In this document: positions 1 through 9,457 of the stretch, in pieces
Numbering within the stretch: position 1 is the stretch's first letter
Layout: every line of letters begins with the position of its first letter
Assembly (NCBI GenBank): GCA_024195585.1
Contig: SWBL01000512.1
Location: 1 to 25,765, forward strand
From: Aureobasidium sp. EXF-3400
Lineage: Eukaryota; Ascomycota; Dothideomycetes; Dothideales; Saccotheciaceae
Reading direction: 5' to 3'
Length of the DNA: 25,765 nt
Made by a program: the position numbers and the translations under genes
Notes under the pieces: model-generated
Database searches by the model: none
What the model saw: only the letters and a program-made list of their open reading frames with translations
Told to the model about the DNA's origin: nothing

Positions 1-346
1 GCCATGACCGCCATGATCACTAAATTCTTCTCTGGCGTTGTCGTTAGCGAGTCGTGCCTACCAGATGTTATCCCACGCGAAGAGGACTGCGTGAACCCGC
101 CCACCCAGGCTTTTTAGCGGATAGAGCAGCCTTGACTCTCAGGTCCCAAGACGAACGAAGAGATCGCCACGTAGTGGACAGCTCACGTCTAAGAGCACGA
201 TCGACGCGACCTCGGCGACGCGACCGGGCAGCTCAAAGATGAAATCTCGAGTCCGCGACGATGCGTTCGGCGGCGAAGGCTTCGCGCCTGATTCTGCTCG
301 CTTGAAGGACGGACTGCACTGGTGGGGATCTCTAGGTTGTCTGTAG
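1..346 (+). CDS. Possible 3' end of a gene cut by the left edge
   Basis: Two open stretches suggest the tail of a gene that starts outside the window. Frame 1 is open from base 1 to a TAG at 115-117. A second frame is open from 125 to a TAG at 344-346 and reads as a Ser/Thr/Lys/Arg-rich tail, including GSSKMKSRVRDDAFGGEGF. A TAG that could be a splice acceptor sits at 122-124, directly before the second stretch, but I could not find a convincing donor and branch site linking the two. The local sequence is richer in CG dinucleotides than the islands further on, which fits coding DNA. The family is not recognised. It could also be non-coding. Confidence 0.22.
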
Positions 347-1006
347 AGAAAGTAACGAATGACGATAATGGAATTGGTCGAGATGGATGCAATCATACAT
401 GATCAAGGATGCGACAAGGCAGCAATTCGGGGAGTATGAGAACATGCTTGGCAACAGACGGCAATTCCCATCCGGGGTCCGTGCCGCGGCCTGCTTCGAC
501 CTCTTAATCGGCGCTCCGAAAGCATTGAACGTCTTCACTGCTCCCAACTGTCGCCTGCTGTATTTTCGCTATATCCTACTTATACCAGTGCAAAGTGTCA
601 AACACGGCCTATAGCGAATCGAACAAGGGGAGTCTTACAGCCTAAGCACACTTTGAAGAAAACGAAGCCCCCCTGGGAATGTTTCCGAGGTTGTCACGTT
701 TGCGTTCGGAGTGGCTACTAGATTAGGATCCTGTCTTAAGGAGACCTGCCAAGCAGGTTGCTACTTTTGAACAGCAATGTCAGATTACGCAAGAAAAAAT
801 GTGATATGGATCTGATGTGACCCCGCGGTCAATGCGGTCCGTCTACGAGGGCCAAAGGCAGGCCGACGGCCAGGCGAAGGGAGAGCACGCAACACTCAAG
901 ACTTACTTACGACGAAATCACGTGAAGCAGGGCGACTGATGATCATCTATTCATGGCATGACTGGCACTCACTCAACAAGTCACTGCAACCACAGCGGTT
1001 ACGCCA
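347..1006. other. Gene-free stretch, left side
   Basis: Only short overlapping open frames with no recognisable protein character occur here. Nothing identifiable was found on either strand. It leads into the Ty3 remnant. Confidence 0.4.
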
Positions 1007-1647
1007 TCTCATGCTGATCCTAAAAATCACTTCGCTCCACTTATGGAGCCAATCCTACAGTCTCAGCACCGCAGTATCGAAACACAGATCAAACAATGAT
1101 TACCAGCGACCAGCTACAGAAGTTATACGAGCAAGTTACACAGCGGATAGTTTCCTCCCAGGGTGGTTCGTGGGGAAACAGAGAGAAATCACACCTGAAC
1201 CATCGGCCAAACGTGAAAGACAAAGCCTACCTAATCACGCAGAAATTATCATCTCAACAGACGACAAGAAAACTAGACTATGACAAAGTTAGAACATCTT
1301 GGATTCCAAAGGTCGCCGGGCCAGGCAAATTCAAGCTCCAACTTTATGCTGATGGAAAAATACACTCAGGAGTTCATACACCATCGTTCGAATCGCCCGA
1401 CCTAGGAACTCCGCTACTGACGACATTCCACTCGAAGGTTGAAGAAGAGGATGAAGTCGAGGTCGAAGAAATATTGGAACGACGAGGTCAGCGATATCTC
1501 ATCAAATGGAAGTGCTACCCACATTTAGAAAACACCTGGGAACCTATACATATTCTCGGAAACTGCCAGATGAACCTGCGCCAGTTTCGTCGCACCGCGG
1601 CAAGTCGACGCCGTCGTGCAGCAGAGTCATCGCGTTCCACACCATAG
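1007..1647 (+). pseudogene. Ty3/gypsy (chromovirus) integrase C-terminus with chromodomain, remnant
   Basis: This is the extreme C-terminal part of a retrotransposon Pol polyprotein. From about 1007 to 1091 one frame reads HADPKNHFAPLMEPILQSQ and ends in a stop. The continuation is in another frame from about 1096, with the integrase C-terminal signature around KDKAYLITQKL and KLDYDKVRTSWIPKV (GDKVWL... and KLdfk-kGPf-I in intact elements). It then runs into a chromodomain at about 1456-1585, visible as VEVEEILERRGQRYLIKWK followed by NTWEPIHIL. The aromatic and acidic positions of a chromodomain are kept (Y, W, W-E-P). Reverse transcriptase, RNase H and the integrase catalytic core are all absent, and the reading frame is broken at least once, so the element is dead. 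Chromoviruses use this domain to target integration to heterochromatin. Confidence 0.8.
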
Positions 1648-2776
1648 ACGACACACCAACATTCTACAGTGGCATCAGGTACGGGACGATCCACTTTGTC
1701 AGGGAATATCGAGCCCGATTTCATTCCAGCCGCGAAACTTTTTGGAGCTTGTAAGGATGAGGCGTTTGCGGGTCTTCGATCGATGAGATAGAGAAGAGTG
1801 TTCTGACCCGGCGGATCTTGTTTGCTGAATTTTCAGGTTTACATCCGTGTTCACTGAACGTAGTTGTAGTTGCATCGCGTACGTCGTGAGATTGCCAAGG
1901 CTTTGAAAACATACTCGGAGTCCGATAGGTGATTATGTCCGATCGATTATAGCACTAACGACCCCGCATACAAGGGACTGTCACATTTGAAGCGACTGCA
2001 TACCGCGCTTCGAACTGATCTTCAATTGCTCGGCTACACTTGTGTATTCTGTTGTCCTACAGTCTCGGCGCTCGATCATTAGGCATCGTCGCTTACACCG
2101 CTCGCCAACAACCTCTGCACCGCGTAGAAGTTGGGTTGTGCGAGATCTACCGCGCTAGTATCCTCACCTGAAATGTTTCTACTCCTTTCTTTACGGTGCC
2201 GATGAGTGATCTAAATCGAAGATCGATTTCTGCTGCTACTCAACTGCTTTGGGGTTGCTTACACGAGTGTATCCGTTAGCTGCACTACACCACCCACTGG
2301 ATCAGCCATGCTCCTCCCTTGCTCAATATAGCAACGTACGCTTCCAAAGAGAATGCAAGCGAGGGACTTTCTGCAGCGAGTTCTTGCTTCAACTTTCGGA
2401 AGCACAATGCAGAATTATGGTCACCAAATTGTGAAGGTAACCAATCACACGAGACTGGTTTCTGTTCTTGGAGGCAAGCGCTTGGCATATTTGTGGGTCA
2501 AGTATCACACATCCTACTGGTCCACGTGTCCATCTCTCTGTCATAACTTATCTCTGATACGGCACGGCGCAGACAGATTCTTGCGTAAGCAGGAGGCCTA
2601 TCGATTAGACGACCAAAAGGATAAATACTCAATCAGTCTGTCTCTGAACTCGGTTGTTGTTTTCTTTTTGACTGCTGAATCGTTCTACCCAAGTTCTGTC
2701 AAAGTTTCTGGTGCCTCGGAGTGAAAGTCTCAGATGGCGGTCGATTTCCAAAGGTGATCAGCGCGACGCATACTAT
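1648..2776. other. Gene-free stretch upstream of the BTB gene
   Basis: No recognisable gene. A 120-codon open frame at about 2353-2724 has no recognisable family and no convincing coding character. The last few hundred bases presumably carry the promoter and 5' UTR of the BTB gene. A loose TATA-like GATAAATAC lies near 2619-2630, about 150 bp before the start codon. Confidence 0.35.
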
Positions 2777-3745
2777 ATGATGCTTTCTAATCGGAGCAGA
2801 ATTCTCTCATCCGATCCTTTTGGGTTCCTAGTGGGCAAGAATAAAACCTCTTTCACTCTTCACTCGGATGCTCTTGTGGGGCAGTCGGATCCCCTCCTTG
2901 CTCTTATCAATAGCGGTATGCTCGAAGCACGGGAGGGTCACGCTTGGCTAGAAGACACAGACGAGAAAACATTTGTACGGGTCGGGGAGTATCTATACAC
3001 CGGCGACTACACCCCTGCTGAGCCGGATGTTCTGCTTGCTCATTCACAAATTGGGCAAGAGAGCGACGGTATCCATACGCAAATGATCTCGGAGCGTGAT
3101 GCGCTCAATGGTGATTCAATCTCGGCCGCGATGGAAGCTCCAGAGGTTCAAATTGGACAATTTCCAGAAGAACCTCTTCCTAGAGTGTCCGAATGGGACA
3201 TGTTCCGTCTCACCAAAAAGAAAAAGAAAGAGAAGAAAAAAGCACGTGCTGCCTTCTCATGGGGTTCAGACGGAGAGCCCGAGATCCCGAAGGTCGACCC
3301 CACTACATCCAAGAGAGAGCTTCTTTGGGACGAGTTTATCGATTCTATCGATACATGTTACAGAAACTTCAGACCACGTCGGAATCTGGAGCCCTACGAG
3401 GACTACCGCGAGGTCTTTTTATGCCATGCCCAGCTGTATGTTTTCGCGGACAAGTACGACATTCAGCCACTGGCAAAGCTGTCGCTCTCAAAGCTTGGAC
3501 GTACTCTTGCGGACTTTAACGTTTTCGAAGAGCGGAGAGAAGACATCGTGGAGCTCTTACAATATTGCTACGCCAACACTGCAGAGCGAGTAGGAACGAA
3601 GGACAGCTTACGCGTCTTGGTCATCAAGTATGTGGCCTGTGTTGTAGAGATGTTGAAAGGCAGTGAAGGGTTTCATTCGTTGTTAGGTGAGGCCAACTCG
3701 ATCGCTCTCGATCTGATAATTGAGCTTTGCAAAAGACTGGATTGA
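2777..3745 (+). CDS. BTB/POZ domain protein (fungal type)
   Basis: This is a 322-residue intronless protein. An N-terminal BTB/POZ fold spans about residues 14-80: FGFLVGKNKTSFTLHSDAL, then PLLALINSGMLEA, then TFVRVGEYLYTGDYTPAEP, the usual fungal 'F.R..EYLYTGDY' helix. A run of lysines (KKKKKEKKK, residues about 147-155) may be a nuclear localisation signal. The second half continues with the helical region common in this family (LYVFADKYDIQPLAKLSLSKL). BTB domains dimerise and often bind Cullin-3, presenting substrates for ubiquitination; no substrate can be inferred. The open frame extends upstream to a GTG at 2711, but the first ATG is 2777, followed immediately by a second ATG, and the BTB domain starts shortly after it. 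The family is certain; the function is generic. Confidence 0.82.
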   Translation: MMLSNRSRILSSDPFGFLVGKNKTSFTLHSDALVGQSDPLLALINSGMLEAREGHAWLEDTDEKTFVRVGEYLYTGDYTPAEPDVLLAHSQIGQESDGIHTQMISERDALNGDSISAAMEAPEVQIGQFPEEPLPRVSEWDMFRLTKKKKKEKKKARAAFSWGSDGEPEIPKVDPTTSKRELLWDEFIDSIDTCYRNFRPRRNLEPYEDYREVFLCHAQLYVFADKYDIQPLAKLSLSKLGRTLADFNVFEERREDIVELLQYCYANTAERVGTKDSLRVLVIKYVACVVEMLKGSEGFHSLLGEANSIALDLIIELCKRLD

Positions 3746-4041
3746 GCTCTATATTAGCAAAATCTCCATACATAGGCACGACAAGGATGGGATCTAGCAT
3801 GGGAAACTCTTAGCCATATCGACGGATAGCCATCACATTCCAAGCAAGACAAATTGAGAAAGCCCAACATAATTGGATTACTGCCGTCATATACCTTGGC
3901 AAGAGTGGGGTAAGTAACCCCTCCACTGCCTTTATCCCGGCCGCCATGCACTCGTCGTTCTCGATACCAGAACGCAAAACATAATCAACGAAGAAGAGGG
4001 AACCAAACCACGTTTTCTGAGCTCCCATTCCGGAAGTCGTG
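3746..4041. other. Intergenic spacer
   Basis: About 300 bp between the BTB gene and the next plus-strand gene. No feature recognised. It should contain the BTB terminator and the promoter of the downstream gene. Confidence 0.35.
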
Positions 4042-5279
4042 ATGAGCGGCCAAAGAGAAGAAGCACTTCGGGTTGACATAGACCGCCCTCAGATAAACAC
4101 TACATGCTTAAACATGGTGTTGCCTATTTGTATGAAGCAGATGACACAGCAACGTCCGCTACCCAGGTACGAAAACGATACAGACGATTTCGAGAGCATC
4201 ATACGAGGCTTATGTGAGAGGCACAAGATAGCAGAGCCTGAAATTGAAAAGTTCATCGCTCTTGCCTCAGGATACGGTGATGTGTTAATCCTCCTTGAAA
4301 GGCCTTCGATGGACCACGACTATGATGATGATCTTGAAACCTTTGTCGAACGCTCCCCTGTTTTGCAAGGTGTTGATGAGTTGATCAAGACTGCGACCAG
4401 AGGTTCGCGGTCTATCTTCGACACGATTGTGCTGGACGTCTTTCCTTTCAAACCTAAAGGACGATCATACCCCTCCGATGAGGAGTGCTACGAGGTCACC
4501 GAACAGATTATCAGAAACAAGAAGCCTCGAGTCGTCCTCGGATGCTGCGCAAGTATTGATCCTCAGCATTGGCTGTACCGATTCAATGCAACATGTCCTA
4601 GCACCAAACCAACAGTCAGATCGGCGGATATCCAAGAAACAACTGTTCAATTCATCCCGTCTTTTCATCCTGGCTACTGTTTGAACCATGTCACCTGGTC
4701 TGCAAAGCTTCGCCTTCTGCTCGTGTATCATTTCATTCTGGCATTTTGTAGTACTATCCCCCGTCCATCAATACCTAGGTGGTCGCTAAGCATATTATTC
4801 GAACCTCAAGTGTAAGTGCTTCGCCATGAGTCCAGATCTTGGGCTGACCAGAATACATAAGACCATCTTGGAAGCCCGACCTACTTTTTGCTGAACTTCG
4901 AATACTGAGTCTGCTGCGACATTTGCATGGAGACAAAAACACACTATTTCGTGTCCAGAAGAGTGCGAATGAGAATCGGAAACTTCTGCAAGAAGAGCGA
5001 GACGAGCTGTTTGAGAAGTTAAACACACTGCACATGATATCAAGTGTCTGCAACGGGTACAGAGTTAATCTTATCATCGCACTCTGGATCGAATACTTCA
5101 AGACTCACGAGCTTTATGAGAGCTTCTTGGCAGAACTCTCGAAGCTTGCAGGGAAACAAGTGATTCTCCAGGACCACATGGACACTTCCGACAATGTGCA
5201 GAGATGGGTGAAAACAATTCATATACCCACGCCGAATCGGCACAAAGACTCGTTTGCGTTCTTCCTAGGTGATGAGTAG
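4042..5279 (+). CDS. Hypothetical two-exon protein, weakly uracil-DNA-glycosylase-fold-like
   Basis: Proposed CDS join(4042..4811, 4862..5279), 395 residues. Exon 1 runs into an in-frame TAA that is part of a perfect GTAAGT donor at 4812. A branch-like GCTGAC follows at 4843-4848, and the AAG at 4859-4861 restores the second open frame in the correct phase (intron 50 nt). The core around residues 60-225 has hydrophobic strands and motifs such as DTIVLDVFPFKPKG (from D127), KKPRVVLGC and IPSFHPGYCLN (His209), followed by LRLLLVYHFILAF. The 'PRVVL-C ... HPG' arrangement is reminiscent of UDG-superfamily fungal proteins, but the similarity is from memory and weak. The exon 2 product begins with a likely coiled coil (NENRKLLQEERDELFEKLN). 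An additional 5' exon cannot be excluded. Neighbours give no clue to function. Confidence 0.6.
4812..4861 (+). other. Spliceosomal intron (AAG acceptor)
   Basis: GTAAGT donor, GCTGAC branch-like site at 4843-4848, acceptor AAG at 4859-4861. A CAG lies only one base beyond the branch motif (4849-4851) and would give the wrong frame. Excision joins the two frames in phase. Confidence 0.55.
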
Positions 5280-5488
5280 ATAGGAAGAGAAACTTCAGGT
5301 TTACAATGAACAGGAATTACACAGAGATGATGAAAGATCAAGGAGCCGACAGAATGGGCGCTAGGGTAAGCCTGCGAAATGATGCTTGGTCGCAGATGAT
5401 CAGATGAAGCGGATAGTGCTCTGGCCATGCGTGCCTGGTTTGCGATGCTGGTGAGTTTTGATGGAGTACAGGAGATCGAGATCACAAT

Positions 5489-7207
5489 CTAAGCATGACT
5501 GTGCCGAAGCGCTTCAGGCGACAGCAATGGGAGCAACGTAGAGTGACCCAGCACGTAGTCCATCACGGCATCCTCGTGACTCTGGTAACAATACGCTTGT
5601 TCCGGACAGTCTTTCCAGATATCCTCCGTCGGCCGTAAGACCGCCCTCGGGATCATGTGCATCTGGTCGTCTGTCAACGCGGCGTCTTCGAGCATTGCTA
5701 GTTGAATAGTCTGAAGCTCGAGACGTTCGTGGAACTTTCGAAGAACGGACTCCCAGGAACCTCCTGTGGGCAAGAGAGCGACGTGTTGTAGCGCAAGGTG
5801 TCGTAAAGCTGGGAGCTCGGACAGGAATGCCCACAGGTCCCGCTCGATTGTCACAACTGACAGTGTAACAGCTTGGAGGTAATGGAAGGAATAATTTCTG
5901 GGTCCCGGGGGACGGAGCCAGGCACCAGAAGCCGCTTGTTGCCTATTGTAAGCAGCGATCTGTAGAGGCAATTGTTGCGATGATGTGCGCGTCAGACCTT
6001 GATCGCGTGGCCAATAGGATGTGTCTGATAGAGATTGGAGCTGCGTATCTTGGCTGAAAGTGATACACATCTTCTTCAGACACCTGCTGCTGAGTAAGGT
6101 ATATGATAGCGAGCGCCCCACAGCGCCGAGGTCGATAGAATCATCGTGATTATTATAGCGTATGTCCCAATTTAGATCGTTTAGTTCAGCGAAGATGCAA
6201 TGTTCGATAGAGACGAGCTGGCGTGTGAGATGTTCAGTCTGCTCGCTGTTCAGAGCCTCACGGGTTTGAATATTGCGGATCCATTCCTCCTCCTGTCTCC
6301 ACGATAGGCTTTCGTTGCGGTGAAATCTGTTCAGCATCCTCATGAGGTCTCGAGGCCGCCAGAAAGCGGTCCCGCAAGTAAACAAGTATGTAGAGAGAAG
6401 CCTACCACGTCCGGCATCTTTGGTAAGGGCGAGAGTCCTGAAACATAGGAATTGCTGCAGACTATCGACATACATGTCTTCTTCTGTATCGTGCATAGCT
6501 AGAACGCCATACATATTGAAGCGTATATTTCTCCAACGCGTACCCCAACAATCATCGAGATGTGCCGGCTGGTGGAAAAAGCCCGATAGCTGCGAAAGTC
6601 GCTTTATCGCTTGCTCGAACGATTGCAAAAACAGCTGCAGCGAATGGTCGTCTTCATCGTCGTTCGTCGTGCCGAACGAATGCTCAGACTCCTCACCCAA
6701 GATTTGGGAAAGAACGAGAGCGCTGAGTCCACCAATGTGCCGTTGGAGAGTCACTCGCTCGCGCTCGTAATCTTCATAGAGATGACGTCGGTCGTTGTCT
6801 GACAACGCTTCCCATTCTTGCTCAGACATCGGCCTCTCGGTAGAATCTTTGAGTTCACTGTCCAGCCTATCGGCATCGGGATCCCCATCATCTAAGCCCT
6901 CAAATCCGATGTACTCGTGTATAGTCAACCCCTGCCAGTCTTCGAAAGCGCCGAAGTCTCTAGGTACAATTCTTCGGTGCAGGCGGATAGTATGGACATG
7001 TTGCCGGAGTGTCGGACTCTCAGCTATTCTCACAAGACTGGCAATACCTCCGATGTCGAGGTCGAATACCGCTTCGGAGAATATCAGAGGTTCAACGATG
7101 GGTGAGTAGTATCTCGAGACGAGTCGTACTGCCTTCAAACTCCCATGGTCTAACATACCAAATATCCCCCTCAACAACTCTGGCGGTACGCTTGAGAAAG
7201 AAGCCAT
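5489..7207 (-). CDS. F-box domain protein
   Basis: This is a 572-residue intronless protein. Residues about 4-45 form an F-box: SVPPELLRGIFGMLDHGSL, then KAVRLVSRYYSPIVEPLIF, with the conserved Pro/Leu start and the 'LVSR.Y..' helix. F-box proteins bind Skp1 and act as substrate adaptors of SCF (Cullin-1) ubiquitin ligases. The rest is alpha-helical or unassigned and has an acidic, Asp/Glu-rich stretch around residues 105-160. The C-terminal half has scattered leucine-rich segments (ALRHLALQHVALLP), as in many fungal F-box proteins, but no clear repeat array. The frame stays open upstream to an ATG at 7399, which would add 64 residues. I chose 7207 because MASFSSVPPELL places the F-box at the N-terminus, as is usual in fungi. 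The substrate is unknown. It is tail-to-tail with the preceding plus-strand gene. Confidence 0.82.
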   Translation of the reverse strand: MASFSSVPPELLRGIFGMLDHGSLKAVRLVSRYYSPIVEPLIFSEAVFDLDIGGIASLVRIAESPTLRQHVHTIRLHRRIVPRDFGAFEDWQGLTIHEYIGFEGLDDGDPDADRLDSELKDSTERPMSEQEWEALSDNDRRHLYEDYERERVTLQRHIGGLSALVLSQILGEESEHSFGTTNDDEDDHSLQLFLQSFEQAIKRLSQLSGFFHQPAHLDDCWGTRWRNIRFNMYGVLAMHDTEEDMYVDSLQQFLCFRTLALTKDAGRGRLLSTYLFTCGTAFWRPRDLMRMLNRFHRNESLSWRQEEEWIRNIQTREALNSEQTEHLTRQLVSIEHCIFAELNDLNWDIRYNNHDDSIDLGAVGRSLSYTLLSSRCLKKMCITFSQDTQLQSLSDTSYWPRDQGLTRTSSQQLPLQIAAYNRQQAASGAWLRPPGPRNYSFHYLQAVTLSVVTIERDLWAFLSELPALRHLALQHVALLPTGGSWESVLRKFHERLELQTIQLAMLEDAALTDDQMHMIPRAVLRPTEDIWKDCPEQAYCYQSHEDAVMDYVLGHSTLLPLLSPEALRHSHA

Positions 7208-7699
7208 GATGTAGTAGAATGGCAGTATAGAATTATGATGGCTTGTCAGTATTCGAATGTTCGTGACAGCTAGCTGACCGCTCTCACCGCTTTGACTAGG
7301 CAGCAACGATGGTGCGCCAAGACGCTGCGGCGCCCGTATAGATAGCGCAATTTCCCCCAAGCCGCGCCCCCGCTCTAATGCCTCTACCGTACTTAGCATT
7401 CCTTTCGCCTGGCTTTAGGCTGCTCATCGTTACGAAGCCCGAATTGAGATGTTCCTAGAATTATCGAGAATTCTCCCTATCGCTGTGTTGTTTCGCATCG
7501 ACATGGCGTCATAAACAGTACATCAAGCGTAATCATCCGTTTGTGAGAAACAGGCCTCCATCCATGGATCGAAACTCTTTGTGATTATCTCGCTCAAGAA
7601 TATGTGTATCACGACCAGCAACCATCTCTGTTACTATCAAAATTCCCATCACGTTGCCGTTGCCTTGTTTGTTTGTTGAGTTCAGAGTACGCCGATCAA
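7208..7699. other. Upstream region of the F-box gene; degenerate spacer
   Basis: Contains the presumed promoter of the minus-strand F-box gene, then degenerate sequence leading to the transposase remnant. No gene recognised. Confidence 0.3.
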
Positions 7700-8015
7700 C
7701 GCCAGAACGACGCAATCAGGTTTAGTGCACTCACTCGAACACATCGCAGTTGTGAATCGCAGTTGTGAAAAATCACCATCGAAAGCTGCAAAAACTTGGT
7801 TCAAGCGTAATAGCATTAAATTGCTCGAGAACTGGCCCCCATATAGCCCGGATTTAGATCCAATTGAGCACCTTTGGCCTCTACTCAAAGAAAAGCTATA
7901 CGAGCTATATCCAGACATTGAATCATGGCGAGGTAGCGAGGCACAAGTGGCAGAGCGTATGGAAGATGTATTGGTACACGCAATATTGACGACTTTTAAC
8001 GCACCCAACTCGTAG
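7700..8015 (+). pseudogene. Tc1/mariner-type transposase, C-terminal remnant
   Basis: The C-terminal part of a DDE transposase is readable from about 7725 to a stop at 8013-8015. The diagnostic block is KLLENWPPYSPDLDPIEHLW, in which the glutamate of PIEHLW (codon 7866-7868) is the third catalytic residue in the Tc1 'DD..E' arrangement. It is followed by LLKEKLYELYPDIESW, as in the DDE_3-type C-terminus of fungal elements. Upstream, the second catalytic Asp block (normally DNAP.H) is unreadable, and a perfect 13-bp direct duplication lies at 7744-7769, so the copy is inactive. The first two thirds of the protein and the terminal inverted repeats are not seen. Confidence 0.8.
7744..7769. repeat. 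Perfect 13-bp tandem duplication
   Basis: TCGCAGTTGTGAA occurs twice head to tail (7744-7756 and 7757-7769) within the transposase remnant. A 13-bp insertion shifts the frame, which may contribute to the loss of the second catalytic block. Confidence 0.85.
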
Positions 8016-8180
8016 ATGAATCGCGGTCATCTAAGGTACAGATTCGTCAAATTTGTATGGTATTTCCATCGTTGTTGTATCCGTCGCGTTCGATCAAAGA
8101 TGGAGGGATAAAAGGAGGAAAGGCTGCGGAGACGCTCGCTTTGCAAAACTTCTGATACCCCACAGTAGGATAGACGAAGT

Positions 8181-8330
8181 ATATAGGAGGGCAGAACGAC
8201 GTCCAGTAGTTCTACGTTCGACTTGATTAGTTATTCTAATGGTCCCTCTAGTATACACTGCGATATATACCTACTTTGCTTCGCTTACCACTCTGCTCTA
8301 TAAGTCTGACCCTGTTAGACAGGAGCGAAA
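8181..8330 (-). mobile_element. Copia-type LTR end plus adjoining internal sequence, fragment
   Basis: This segment aligns by eye with the LTR copy at the right end of the window. The shared string runs from GTATATAGG near 8184, through GTTATTC at 8230, into TCCCT and GTATACAC just beyond, matching 25170-25330. The LTR boundary falls at about 8241. The purine-rich tract adjoining the LTR start (minus strand) is preserved, so the fragment covers the first ~60 bp of the 3' LTR plus ~90 bp of the element's internal 3' end. The rest of the LTR is missing. Confidence 0.6.
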
Positions 8331-8692
8331 CTCTAGGATCACTACTGGCACGCGCTCGCTGTTAGGCATATGCATTTCAGATTTCTTTACCCGAATCTAG
8401 CCTTTATTAACTTTGATCTAGGTTTCGCAGGTTGTACACTAGATCCTAGTCGCCGAAATTTGAAGCACTTGCGATTTGTGCCAAGGGTTATTCAGACCAA
8501 GACCTAGACGAAGAAATCAAAAGAAGACCGACATTGGCCTTAGATCCAGCCTACTATAGAGTACATATGCATGCACAATGACCATCGGCACAACCTACCC
8601 TGCTTGCTCACGGGCCTGCGTTAGCATCCTATGCCGCATCTAAGACTGTCATCGAGCGTTGCATCAGGCGACTCCCCGGCTTACATTATGAG
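8331..8692. other. Gene-free degenerate stretch
   Basis: No open frame or repeat recognised beyond the adjoining LTR fragment; probably decayed transposon or neutral sequence. Confidence 0.3.
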
Positions 8693-9457
8693 CTATCTAG
8701 AATCGACCGGAGGGTACTTTTCCAATGTAGTCAGTTTGTGCCGTGCCATATACTGATGGATTGGTATTATCTGGGCCCAATAGAGAACAAAGACAGATCT
8801 GCCATCGTGTCGGGGACTGATCTGAACAGTGGTGTCGTCGTTGTTCCTCGCAAAAGTCTGCGCTACAGAGCAGATGGGTGAACCTGATAAAGGCCATACT
8901 CCCTCCCTATGTTCTCTTTCCTTTCCTCGATACCAGCAAGCAGAATCCTTGGTCCTACTATGGGCTGGAACGGCATGTGCCAAGACTCGAACCGCTCGAG
9001 GTATCTTCAAAAGCACCCCCTGGACACTTTGCTTGAACACTTGGACAAAACGAATTCTACAGGTCAGCAGATTGATTGTCAAAATTGATAGATATCCCGG
9101 TCTGACAGTTGGAAAGTCTGGCGCCTGTGCGAAACTCGATGCCAATCGTGTGATGAATTTTTGAAAGTGCTTGAAACGTCCCTGCCAACCACTTTTGCGT
9201 TCATCCAGCTGCCTATCAAAATGCTTGCAACCCCGAGTCAAATTGGTGAACCACCCACAGTTCGAACGTCTAAGTGGTTCGAGTGTCGGGTTCGAGAGAT
9301 GGTCGCGCAACATGTCCTGGTCGCTGCATCGGGTAGGATGCACATAAATAAGAAACGGGTATACCTTTGATGTGGAGATAGAGCTTGGTGGAGGGCTTCG
9401 CACGAGGTTTCTCGGCAGTTCAATTGCAGCGTGATGTTTCTGCACCCGCTGCTTCAT
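8693..9457 (-). CDS. Unrecognised 254-codon open frame
   Basis: An uninterrupted frame of 254 codons begins with an ATG at 9457. The predicted product is basic and rich in Arg, Ser, Pro and His, without a recognised domain, signal peptide or membrane segment. The opposite strand also has open frames of 111 and 69 codons here, so openness alone is weak evidence. It lies beside transposon debris. I do not recognise it, and it may well be a chance frame or a decayed gene. It is listed because it is among the longest unexplained frames in the window. Confidence 0.2.
   Translation of the reverse strand: MKQRVQKHHAAIELPRNLVRSPPPSSISTSKVYPFLIYVHPTRCSDQDMLRDHLSNPTLEPLRRSNCGWFTNLTRGCKHFDRQLDERKSGWQGRFKHFQKFITRLASSFAQAPDFPTVRPGYLSILTINLLTCRIRFVQVFKQSVQGVLLKIPRAVRVLAHAVPAHSRTKDSACWYRGKEREHREGVWPLSGSPICSVAQTFARNNDDTTVQISPRHDGRSVFVLYWAQIIPIHQYMARHKLTTLEKYPPVDSR

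Noticed and set aside
2711..2776. Upstream GTG start for the BTB gene
   Set aside because: Non-ATG start; the ATG pair at 2777 lies just before the BTB domain and fits better.
6342..6770. Plus-strand 142-codon frame inside the F-box gene
   Set aside because: Shadow frame antisense to a well-supported coding region.
7208..7399. 64-residue N-terminal extension of the F-box protein
   Set aside because: In-frame ATG exists at 7399, but the F-box normally sits at the N-terminus and the extension has no recognisable content.
8978..8998. tRNA T-arm-like string (GGTTCGAGTC on the minus strand)
   Set aside because: The flanking five-base stems do not pair and no acceptor, D or anticodon arm can be placed.
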